This document shows, in pieces, positions 51,808-62,345 of a stretch of 64,000 nt of DNA (the stretch's first letter is position 1; every line of letters begins with the position of its first letter). Location: contig WOFQ01000021.1 in the NCBI GenBank assembly GCA_012184525.1, forward strand, positions 372,001 to 436,000, in the 5' to 3' direction. The stretch is from Xenoacremonium recifei (Eukaryota > Ascomycota > Sordariomycetes > Hypocreales > Nectriaceae). The position numbers and the translations under genes were made by a program. The notes under the pieces are model-generated. The model was not told where the DNA came from. It worked only from the letters and a program-made list of their open reading frames with translations, and ran no database searches.

Positions 51808-54800
51808 AGCGAGAATGACGATGCCGAGCGCTAAACAACCCGGAGGCCAAACCTTCTCGACGTCGACGCTGCGAGTGGCTAGACTGCAGTGCCCTGACTG
51901 GCCTGCATACGACGGACTCTCCGTTGGGAATCGCGGCTTCTGCTGCACAAGCTCGTCTCAGCCTGGATGCAGCTAAGATGTGTCTATGCAGACAGGTATG
52001 CAGGCGTGTCAACCCATTGCCATTGTCCTGGCCAGCCACGCATGCGCCTCTCCACATCGGTTGACACGGTTTGCTGGGCCGCCACCAATCTCGTCCGTTC
52101 CCATCGCTCCATCGAGTCCATTCCCCGTGGTCGGTGGTCCGTCCGGATGGATCAGCGGGCGGGAGAAGGAGGCCAGGAGGGTCGACAGGGAAGCTGGGGC
52201 AACGAGACATTCTCCCCGAGGCCCCGACCAGCGAGGACGGACAAGAAGACCCTTGCCCTTGCTCCTCGGTTGCGCGCGCGCGTTGGACGTTGAGCATCGA
52301 TCATCTCCAATGTCTCGAATCCTGAACCCACTCCGAACGGAACACGGAGGAATTGCTCGTCGATGACCATTTGTGCTGTGCCATCCATGTATGAATGCCC
52401 AAGACGAACGAGTACGAGCGGCCAGCCCGTGTCAAATGCTAATCCCGCCTTATTCTCACCTCAACCGCAAATGCTAACGCCTCAGCCCTCAAATGGACCA
52501 ACAGGAGCCCCCCCAGACAAGAGTCCAGCCAAGCCATCTCTGCCGCGTCTGTCACGGCTCGGCCGTCAACGTCAGAATTCCTTGTTCGAGAACCATCGAG
52601 GCCGCTTGTACGTAACAAGAATCGTCGGAGACGGCCTGGAAATTGTGACGATTCAAAGCCGTCTTGGGACATCACATCTCATCAATCTCATCTCAGCTCA
52701 GCTAAGCTAAGCCATGCCTGAGCCTCGCCCATTAATCTTCCCATGTGGCGAGGACTGCAAGTACTCGCTACCCGAGCCCGGAGACCTCATTAGAGGCCGC
52801 TGGCATGACGCTGCGCCTAGAATTGTGCGAGTGTGCCAGCGGCAAAGTACTCCATAACAGGTGCACAAAAAACGTGGGATGGTGGCCAACCAACACCGTC
52901 AATCGTCCCTCCACCCACCCAAAATTACATCAGATTTCCATTCCCCGATCCTCCATGAACCAGAAAACGGCAAGGAGGAAACGCCCGTTTCTTGTCTTGA
53001 ACTGTCTCACTTGGACTGCAATGGAAATGACCAGCGTTCAATGTGACCCTTCCGCCGGAGTCTCTTGTCCTGTCGAGTCGACATTCGAGTCTTACCATGG
53101 TCACCAGTTTCCAATGCAGATGCTTATCCTGCCCCTGATCCTGGCCGGAAACCGGACGTCGAACGTCGGTTAGCGGTACTCGGTATGCAGTTCTCTGCCC
53201 AGCTAGCTTGTAGTGTTCTACGAGGCTTGCTCAGCACGTTGTAGCTCGGTTCCAGTGAATCTGCCTCAGCTTCCTGTCTCATCCATAAGGTTGTTTAACG
53301 TCAGCCTGAACTCGTCCTGATTGAGGATGTGCAAGCCTCCCGCATCGCCGCTTACACTTGCAACGCTGAAGCATCACACGACAAACTTGAAGCCTCTCAA
53401 CAAAGATAACACGATCAATAAGACGATGGAGGCAATCGAGATCATCTAGTAATTCCCCTACTCAGAAAGTCAACGCTCACATTCGCCGCCGACATCCACA
53501 GATCCCAAAATACTTTGCCGAGCATACCTTGACGGCTTCGCCCAACGCTTACGGCAATGCCGCCAGTGTATGATCAACCAACACACCGTCTTCTCTGAGG
53601 CACTGCATACGTTCAAAGCATGTGCGGTACCGTCAGGTACAGTATGGTTACTGAGCTTTGATTTGCAGACCCAGATCGAGGCAAATTCAAAGCCAACACC
53701 CTCTCCAAGTCCAAGGAGCTGGCTGCCAACAAAGGAAGAAGACACGTTCCCGCCGATCAGGCCCTCCGTCCTGGGTCACGGAGCAGACCGTGAAGACTAC
53801 CTGTTTCTGGTAGACATTTCGTCACAGTGTCATGAAGCATCTAACAAATCCCTGGGCCACAGCGAGCAGCATTAACGAGGAAAATGTGGCTGTTTTATTG
53901 CTCTCAACATCGCTGTTCGTGGACCCAATAACGATCCGTGTCACATGCAGTGTCGACCAAAGCTGCTCCATCGAGCATTGCCAAGTGGCTTCAAGAGCAA
54001 ATGTGACTGGCTGGCCTCCCCCAAACTCTACAGAGTAGTCTCCTCTTCTCTCACCAGAGAGGCCAGATCCGTTGGATAAGTGTCCTCCGCCTCTTGAAGG
54101 CTTGCCGCAACGAACACAGGGTGCTCTGTACGTACAAAGTGCTGTTGTATACAGGGTGCTGTGCCGCTCAATCTCAACATTTCGCTTTGCCAAGCAGCTG
54201 AGAACCGGTGAGACAGCCACTGCGGAGTCGTCAACTTCCGCAATCCCAAGCCCCGAAACCGTCCTCTCATGACCCCAGCATCTTGTCTCACTTGTTTTGC
54301 TGTCCCAAGGCACTGGGGAACTCACGGCTGGACAGAACCTATCAGATGACAGGACGCGTAGATCTGGTCCTGCGAGTGGCTTGCTGCGGTGCCATATCCG
54401 GTCCCCAGATCCAGCCTCTTGGCCACTGAAAGCAGCAGACTCGGGGATCCAAGTGGCGTCTTATGCATACCGGTCTCGGGCCTCCCTGGCCAACAAACAT
54501 TTCCGGCTCGCCTTTGCCGGCCGGCTGACTGCGCACCACGCCGTGGAGGGCCTGCATTGCATACATCCATCCATTCGCACCGCATCGTCGGAGAGACGAC
54601 AAGGTTGGAGGCATGTAAGCTTCAAGGCATCCAAGACGCGACCTGAGTCTCCACCCCTGCGTCTATGTATTGCCCTGCCGGCAACATCCAGGTCAAACAT
54701 GTGCCAGGTCTTGACGTATCCCGTCCTCTCGGTTCACACAATTCTAACGTCGGCAGCGGCAAGCACGACAGGCAAAGGGGGAGCATAAGGTGGTCAGTGT

Positions 54801-55740
54801 AAGTCAAAGGGTGCTCATCCCGTCTGTGGCTCGCTCCGGTCCTTCTCGACAGTACCATGGAACTGCTATCACCTCTGCCGTGTCTGGGTCCTGTGACGCC
54901 CGTGCTTCTTGTCGACTCTCGCCGGTTGCTAGTCCAGAAGGCCATCTCCGTCTTGCGGGTGCCACCGACACAGGCCAAGCAAACATTCAAGCAAGCCTGA
55001 CGGGCTCAAGACGGCGGACGAAGTCATAGGCAGCACTGACCATGTCTCACTCTTGCGGCACGGATCCCCGCAGGGCTGTAATACGGCATGCAGCAAAAAG
55101 CAAAAAGGCTGGCTGGCTGGGACATGAACGGACGGTAGAACTAACACTCAGCTCTCACGGGACCACAACTTGACTTCTGTGGCTTTGCCAAGGCCAGCTC
55201 CCAAAAGTGCCCTGCCGCTATCCTGAGGTTTCAGCAGCATTCCGGGCGACGCCTCTGATGCAATGGCTCAGTGTTGGGCGATGTGATCTCGTCTCCTCAG
55301 CCGCGCTAGCCTCCAAGCCCCCCTCCTCCATCACATCCTATTGTCCCTCGAATTGGGCCAGATTAGTGCCCCAGGCTAGTCGCAGTCCTCGCTGACAGCC
55401 GTCCTCCGAGTGGACACTTTTCTTCCCGTCCGGCGATCCTCGTCTCCCCACCGGTGAAGCTCTTAGTCCGGTCATCTTGGCGGGAGGGAAGTTGAGATGT
55501 CACTCTCGCGCTGTTAGCGGCGAGATGGACTAGAGTACGGCCCACGTGGAGGGTGGAAACAGGACCAGAGTGTTGCATCGCGTTCACTTGGCTCTGCGAG
55601 GGGGCAGGCAAGATGATGAGCGTGGAGGCGGACTGGTAGGTTAGTTCGATATGCATGTTTGGGATAAGAGAGTCTGGGCTCGCTGTCGTGCATGATGCGG
55701 TGACGACCATGTGTTGTGATGTGTATGCGAGGGGGGCAGC

Positions 55741-56166
55741 TCAAAGAGAAAGAGTCGGATCAAGTTGCTGCGTGCTTACGCTTGAGGGATGGACGAGATG
55801 ACGAGCTAAGGCAGTGCCTATCGCCTCAGTCTGCGGGTTCCGGGCCGTGTCGACGAGAGGACAGCTCTCTGAAATTACTGCGATGCATTGAGTTGGCTCT
55901 GCAGAGGACATCGTCGAGTGCTGTGTCTGCCCTGGTCCTACTAGGGTAGGATGGCCATCTGAGGACCAGAAGTCTGTGTTTCCTCCACTCAGCTGAGCGG
56001 ATAAGACCTGAGAGCACTGGCTGTCTGTCGGGTAAGTGATATCAGTGGCCTCTGGATGCACTTCGTGTAGCTCTGTTGTGGATGTACCAACATCGCCAAC
56101 ACTTGTCGAAGCAGTTTCGATCAACCACCTTACGAGGTATTCGTACATCAATCTAAACAAGGGCAT
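55741..56166 (-). CDS. Doubtful 141-aa ORF, Ser/Thr-rich
   Basis: An ATG frame opens MPLFRLMYEYLVRWLIETA, an amphipathic-looking helix. About 120 Ser/Thr/Pro-rich residues without a family signature follow. It lies alone in the gene-poor region. A GTAAGG donor-like site occurs within the first codons. Chance or a broken gene are both possible. Confidence 0.18.
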   Translation of the reverse strand: MPLFRLMYEYLVRWLIETASTSVGDVGTSTTELHEVHPEATDITYPTDSQCSQVLSAQLSGGNTDFWSSDGHPTLVGPGQTQHSTMSSAEPTQCIAVISESCPLVDTARNPQTEAIGTALARHLVHPSSVSTQQLDPTLSL

Positions 56167-56394
56167 TCAGAATTTCACACAAGCATATTGATGATTGATT
56201 CAATCTATTAAACATTATATTGTTGGGGATCTGTGTACAGAACCGGCGGGGATCCAGCTCCCGCGGAATGAGGGTATCTCGTCGTGGTCTTCGTAATCAC
56301 TCGGTCTCGTCCCCTATTCTCTCCAGCGAGGGTATTATATATCCATCCAGCATTGCGACATGGGTATCAAATCCGAAGCGAGCGTCATCTCCTT

Positions 56395-56510
56395 CACATC
56401 TTCGGTTACCTCCTCATCGACTCTCCTTCTGTTTCTGCTTCTCCTCCTCGTTCCTCCACGTTCTCCTCCCCTTTCCCCTTTTCCTTCCCCTCCTCTTCAA
56501 CACTCAACAC
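56395..56510 (+). promoter_or_regulatory. CT-rich tract pointing into the opsin-related gene from its 3' side
   Basis: A dense pyrimidine run on the plus strand ends just before the stop codon of the minus-strand opsin-related gene. In this window such runs otherwise precede start codons on the same strand, so it may be an antisense promoter. Alternatively it is simply a purine-rich 3' untranslated region. Confidence 0.25.
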
Positions 56511-56537
56511 TCGTCATGGACTCCTCTCGAACAGCCT

Positions 56538-57502
56538 TTAAGCAGTCGTCACGCCCTCAGCAGGCGCCGGTGCAGGCTGCTTCTCGGGGAAAACACCCTC
56601 GCCAGCCTGCACACGGCCGTACTGTGTAAAGTGCAAGTTCAGACGGCCGTAGTCCCAGTTGCGCGCCAGCACCAGCGTGCAGCAGGCAAGCCCGGGGATC
56701 ATGAGAACATCGAGAATACCGAAGTAGATGAAGCTCTTGGTGACGCTAATGACGTTGCCACCGTCGGCCACGGCCCAGGCGATCGGGTACAGGAGCCACA
56801 GCGTGTTGAGCCAGCCGGCGAGGATGAGGTAGTCGCGCGAGAGAGCAACGCGGCGTGCCGAAACGAGGCCGACGAGCATTGTCTGGTAGGCCAGCAGGAA
56901 GTAGGCGATGGTGCCGAAGACGAAGAAGCCCCATTTGTAGGAGGTGGTGGTGTAGGCGCCGCAGAGGTAGGTGATGACCCTGTGGATGTCAGCCAGATAC
57001 TCAGAGGGGATTCAGGGGCAAGACATACCAGATCCAGCTCAGGCAAATGTTATACACCATGGTCGCCCAGCTTACACCGCTCATGAGGCCCAATGCCAGA
57101 ATGGCAACAGGCCATGCGACGACCCAGTTGACATACTTGACGAAGAAGATCTGGTAACTGACAGCGTCAGAGCGGTACAGCTCCGTCTTGACAACAGTCC
57201 AGCCCAGGTCCGAAGCAATGGCGAAGTACGAAATGGCGCCGACGAGCAGCGCGATGCCGTACAGGTAGTGGAAGATGCGCTCGCCGTTGCGCGGCTTGAA
57301 GGAGAGGCCGATGTATGCGACCTTGCAAGAGTCAGCCAGTCAGTCAGAACACTTGACATGAGGCGGGATAGGGGAGGCATACGAATACGAAGCAGTAGAT
57401 GGCCATGGCCGCCCACATCCAGTCGGAGCCACCTACAGAGAGATTGGAGGCTCCCGCTGGGGGGTTGGTGGTGAGGGCGTCGTTTCGCGGAAGGACAGCC
57501 AT
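56538..57502 (-). CDS. Opsin-related seven-transmembrane protein (Hsp30/Yro2/Mrh1 type), no retinal lysine
   Basis: Three exons, 57383-57502, 57029-57321 and 56538-56979, give 284 aa; introns are 61 and 49 nt, both with GGCTGAC-type branches. Seven hydrophobic helices are evident, starting WMWAAMAIYCFVF + VAYIGLSF. Fungal rhodopsin landmarks are present but altered. RNGERIFHYLYG and AISYFAIASDLG are typical. Helix C reads KYVNWVVAWP where light-driven pumps have RYADW(x)xTTP, so Arg becomes Lys and the proton-acceptor Asp becomes Asn. In helix G, LDVLMIPG has Ile where the Schiff-base Lys of opsins would lie. It is therefore an opsin-related protein, which cannot bind retinal covalently at the usual site. 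Relatives sit in the plasma membrane, respond to heat and acid stress, and modulate the proton ATPase. Confidence 0.9.
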
Positions 57503-59169
57503 TATTGGAGGGTGGTGTTGAGATGCCTTGGGTATTATGTTGACAATTATGTTCGGCAATGGCTCTTCCGGCCTACAGGTGTAATAAGTACTGATTAATA
57601 GTGTATGAGCGTTTCTTGCTGAAGCCAGCTATTATGCGAATGCTGCTGCACATGCAAAACCTCAGGCCGGACATCCTCCTCCTCTTATACTACAACACGA
57701 CTATCATGATCCACGCTCGTCAGTGACGCCATATCACGATCCCGCATCTGCCGAATCATCTCCCTTGCCGCAACACCCGCCGCTCGAGCCCAGCAGCTCG
57801 ACTAGAACATGCACATGGCCATCTCGTGATAGCCTCGTTGCGTCGACTGGAACCTTCGGACGCTGGACATGTCGTGCCAATAACCTGCATCCCAGCCTTG
57901 CAGAGGCTCCGCTCGCCGCTGCGACTCCCGGACGGATCGGCAGATCAGCGAATTGCGGTCGACCACTACCGGTGGGTTGTGTCATGCCACTGTCGAAATC
58001 CGCAGGTTCCGAGGCGTGTGATGATCTGTCACAGGGCTGGAGGGCGATTGGAGGAGTGGTGGTTCTTGATTGGGCAGAGGTTAGGATTTGATATGGAGTT
58101 GCGGTATGAGCTGGGGGAGGTTTTGATGTGTTGTGGTTGTGATGTTGGGAGAATATCATGATGTTGTCGATCTTCATCGTCGATGTATAGGGTAGTCCTA
58201 CCAAACTAGGCATGATTCCCTTCTCTTCGTCATGTTAGTTAACCTCTCCCTCTATCACAAGACAGAGGCAAGAAAAACCCCTGGAGGGAAAAAAAGAGAA
58301 ATTGAAAAAAAAAAAGGAAAATTTCGTCGGCTTTCTCTCCCCCGAGTCTAGACTCCCCATCCTCTTCTCCCCAACCAAACTCTTCACCACCACAAATCCT
58401 GTTCCCGAACACACCGTCAATCCCCGACGCCCCGAGCCTGCATCCCCCTCGGCTGATCATCATGATCCCATCACTCGAGCGCAATTCCAAAATCTCCAAT
58501 CCCCTGCCCTACCACAGAAAGCCATCCATGCAAGGCGGTGGCAGATGACTCTCATCGAACAACGTCATGGGCCCGGGTTGCAACGGCCCCACATCGGAGC
58601 TGGCATCGGGATGCGGTGGGTCGCGATCCCCGGCACCGGCAGATGCTGTTGGATACCGTTACTGCACGGATATACATGATTTCAAAGCGTGTGATGGCAA
58701 GGTTTTGTGCATGCATTGAAATTACAGGGAAGGCGCTGCTAATTTCCCCCACGTGAACCCAGGATGCTACGCCGGCGCATGTAATACACTGAATCGAATC
58801 GATGAAATGCCTTGGTGCACATGTCAATCAGTCAGTCCTGCTTCTACCGTCCGTCCCAACGACGCTGTGAATCGTCCGTTTCCTCATCCGAAGACTCCGT
58901 CTCTACACAGCGCTGCGATGATGAGCTGGCGTCCCCCCTCACCACCATGAAGTCCTGTCGATCTCTCTCCCCCGGTTACCGTCCCCGTTCGCACTCCCGT
59001 TCGCCTCGGGCCTCTGCGGGGGGAGGGTTAGGGTGCGAATACTCTGGATGCGAAAACGTCCCCTACGTCCCGATGTAAGTATCGTATCGAATGGACCTTC
59101 ATGTATTGGTACTGGCACCGGTACTGGGCGGGCTGGACCCTGCCGTACCGCAGCCTCACTTGCCGGGGC
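57503..59169. other. Spacer between the opsin-related gene and GID5
   Basis: The left part is the upstream region of the opsin-related gene; the right part is the 3' flank of GID5. A CT-rich plus-strand run lies at about 58,325-58,385 and an Arg/Ser-rich 43-codon frame at 58950-59078, but no gene could be assembled. Other frames look random. Confidence 0.55.
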
Positions 59170-62100
59170 CTACGAGGCAAGTAGTTCCATTTGGTACGCA
59201 GCCGTCTTGGCCCGTTCGCGTACGTCGAGGTCGACGTCCGAGTGCTTGAGTGTCTCCATCTTGGCCTGGTAGCCAAGCCTGCGGAGCTCGCGCATACGCG
59301 ACAGGGCCTGCACCGCGTTCTCCTCATCGTCCTCCTTACTCGTCAGATTCAGCGTCAGATGACAGAGCGCTAGCCGCACCTCACGGTCCTTGTTGCTGGA
59401 CTGCTGGGCGACAAGCTTGAGTAGCTCCGTCTGCGCTACCACCAGCTGTCGGTGCCGCGTCGCCGCCATGTGCACCAGGATGTACGTGACTGTCGCGATG
59501 ATCTTGGCCTGAGGGTGCACCACCCGGGTCTCCCGTCCGGCCACCGGCGATCGGCGCGCGAAGGGATGCAGCACTCTAGCCCGCAGTTTCGACGCCAAGA
59601 TGTCGAAAAGATGTTCCTGGCCGACCTCGCCGAACAAGAAGTCAATCATGTCCGCAGCCTCGCCGGGCTCGGCCCTGCCTATTAGGTTGCGGATGAAGTT
59701 GAGCCCCTGCTCCTGGATCGCTCCGTCGTCATTGCGAGCCCGGCGTACCGGATTTAGCTCGGCTTCTCGCACCGCTGCCAGCTTGTCCTCCGCCTGGCGT
59801 AGCCGCGTCGAGTGTTGCGAGTCCAACTCACGCAACACACCGTTGGAGCCATACATCCACCGATGTGGCTCGTCGGACGGCTGCATGTCCACATCGTCAT
59901 CGATGTCTAGCCCGGATGCCTCTCTCTGCTGAGACATTTGCAAGGCCTCATCTTCCGTGTCGTCGACGATGAGTTTCATCAACCATTCAGCCTCGAGCTC
60001 ACATAGAGTAGCCTTCTTCATATCTGGCTCGACTGCGTAGATGAAGTTCTTGAGTGCCCATAGTGCATTGAGTCGCATCGCTGGGTTCTCGGAATGAGCA
60101 TATTGGCAAAGAATCTTGACCACACCCTGGTTTGCCAAAAGCTTTGATAAAACGTTAGCTGAGGTTGTCGAATGTGAATGTACAAACTTACGTCACGGAC
60201 GGGGCTAACTTCGATGACAAAGTTGGCCATGGCGGCTGTCGCCGCAATCTGAACGTCCACATTCGGATGCTTCATGAACTGCAGAATCGGCTGTGATACT
60301 CCGTAGTCCACTAAAGCTGTCCGGAGAATGCTGACAGAGCGCGAGAGCATTCTAACAACGTGACACCCGGCGATGATGATGGACACAGGGTTCCGTCCAT
60401 AACCAGGGGTCTCGCTCTCCCTCGGGCTCTCGCCGTTGGCCTTTTCCGCCGACCGTTCCTTTACCGTCAGGGGCTTCCGAGGGAACTCGGACAATGATTC
60501 GACCACGAACGGAATAATGTCCTCTGCCAGGAACTTCTGTCGATAATCCTGGTTTCCGCCCGCTAACGCTGCAATGGCTTTCAATACGCTCTCCCGTACC
60601 TTGAGCCGATGCAGTAGCAGAGGATTTGGTCCTTCTTCACCGAGTTGTGCTAGGGGTTCCAAATTCTCAACATCCATGTTAGTGTCAGGAGTCGGAGACC
60701 ACCATCCTGGTCCATCCGACTGCTTGACAGGTTCATATGCATGCTTGAGAAGTTTGCTCAAGATTTTGACTGCATCGCAGTCGAATGCTGCTTTTAGAAG
60801 GTATTCGTTGTCCATAATAAGACGACCCAGTGTGGCTGGCGCGCTTTCCAGTATGAGTCGTTTAATGTTTTCCTCGGCCCCTTCCACTTCAGACAGGTCC
60901 TTGTGACTCTTGACGATCATATCGACGAGCGGAGGCACCACGAGAAGGCCGAGGCTGGCCTCTCTAAGAGCTTTGCTCCCAAGTTCGGCCTTCATCAATG
61001 ATGCGAGGATCGATGACGCCAACAGTCGTTCGTACTTGTCAGACGTTCTCACAAGATGAATCAGCCAGGGGATAAGAGGGCTTTCGATTTCGTCGGCGTC
61101 GGCGTCACCGTTTGTACTCAGTGGCTGTTGAGGGCGGAAAGTGTCCCATGAGGATGACAAGGCGAGTTTATTGAGCGATGTGCGACTGGAGGAAGTCGAT
61201 TGTGATAGCCCTCCGGCTTGGGGAGTCGTGTAGGTAGCGGGTGTCATAGAGGCCGAATGAGACAAATTTCTTGAGATAGTAATGGGTGCGGCCATAGGGA
61301 GTAAATACTCCATCGCTGTCAAAGACTGAAGCTTTAGGTTGTCGAGACTGCCATACTCCGGCGAGTCTAATAAATCCTCACTGGCTCTGAACTTGATGGC
61401 TGGGAAGACGGCAAGGATCGAAGGGGAGTTGACGAGCCTATATGCTCGATATTTTGAGTTGCCTAGCAGGACAGATATTGCTTCTAGGACGACTGTGAAG
61501 TTCCCAGTTAAAGGTGCTGGATCAGGGAATGCTTCGAAGAGACCACTTTCCCGAGCTGCAACATATGCCCCCGGAATAACGAAGCCTCTCCGCACGGCAA
61601 AGCTCGCCAATCGTGTTGAAAGTACATCCAGGATCCCCGACATTGTCAACACGTGTTGATGGCGTTCCTCTCGACAGAGTTTTGAAATGAGGCCGGCGCA
61701 AAGCGTAACCTGATTTTGCCGCCGTATATCTGCAGACGAGAACGATAGCATGGCGCCTAGGGCATCCAAATGTTGAGGAGCGAAAAGGCTCTCGGCGAGA
61801 GTGTCGACATTGAGAGGACAAGATGGAGACGCTCGTGCCGCAGCATTGGCAATGTCTGTCAGTGCCCTGAGAGCTGCGACAACGATTTGGGGTGGGTTCG
61901 TGAACGGCGAGATATTAGCCAACAGAGCAGGAAGTGCATGTGCTGCGTGTAGGGGAGCGAGAAACTTGGGGCCTCCTATTTCACGGTGTTAGCCTAATTC
62001 CATTTGCAGCAAAGCCGTTGGAATTTGCCTTGTAAGAAGCTTACCATTCGCAAAGCTTGCCACCAGTTGCAGCGCTTGTAAGCGCACGTTTTCCTCGTCC

Positions 62101-62345
62101 GTCAACGACCTCTCAACCATGGGAAGACGAGCTTCTTTCCCATTCGACCTGCTTGGCGACCGCACCGAGGCGGTCGACAAAGTTCTAACGATCGGGTCTA
62201 GTACGCCCAAAGCGATCCATTTCTCTTTCCGCGGAACGTGACCAACGATCTCGTTCTTGAGGGCGCGCAAAGCAGCTGCCTGCTCCGGGAGGGTTCTGGC
62301 ATTTCGTAGCTGGGAGTGTATCGGGGGACTCTGCGGCCGCGCCAT
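59170..62345 (-). CDS. VID28: GID E3 ubiquitin-ligase subunit Gid5/Vid28 (ARMC8 orthologue)
   Basis: Three exons, 62045-62345, 60192-61975 and 59170-60141, give 1018 aa; introns are 69 nt (branch GGCTAAC) and 50 nt (branch GCTAAC). The protein is an armadillo-repeat solenoid throughout. Clear helices include LRALKNEIVGH and RLQALQLVASFANG at the N-terminus, VVAALRALTDIANAAAR, and VDVQIAATAAMANFVIEVSPVRD joined across the junction to LLANQGVVKILCQYAHSENPAMRLNALWALKNFIY, the best conserved block of ARMC8. A disordered acidic insert (GLDIDDDVDMQPSDE) interrupts the C-terminal repeats. Gid5 is the scaffold that docks substrate receptors such as Gid4 onto the GID ligase, which marks gluconeogenic enzymes for destruction when glucose returns. 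It acts in cytosol and nucleus. The start at 62345 is the first ATG. Confidence 0.94.

Larger units (their letters stand above)
49335..56537. other. 7.2-kb gene-poor region upstream of veA
   Basis: It is the longest stretch without a supported gene. About 49,740-50,200 is strongly purine-rich on the plus strand, so the veA transcript strand is CT-rich there. Simple repeats occur at 51284-51335 (ACCCAGA), 51637-51662 (CCCAG) and 51788-51807 (ATGGG). A 491-codon minus frame across 49,364-50,839 has no family resemblance and no conserved start. A 141-codon minus frame at 55741-56166 is listed separately as doubtful. The right end carries a CT-rich tract on the plus strand next to the end of the opsin-related gene. 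Confidence 0.55.

Noticed and set aside
59020..59036. GGGTTAGGG telomere-like sequence
   Set aside because: It is a single short match inside unique DNA, not an array.
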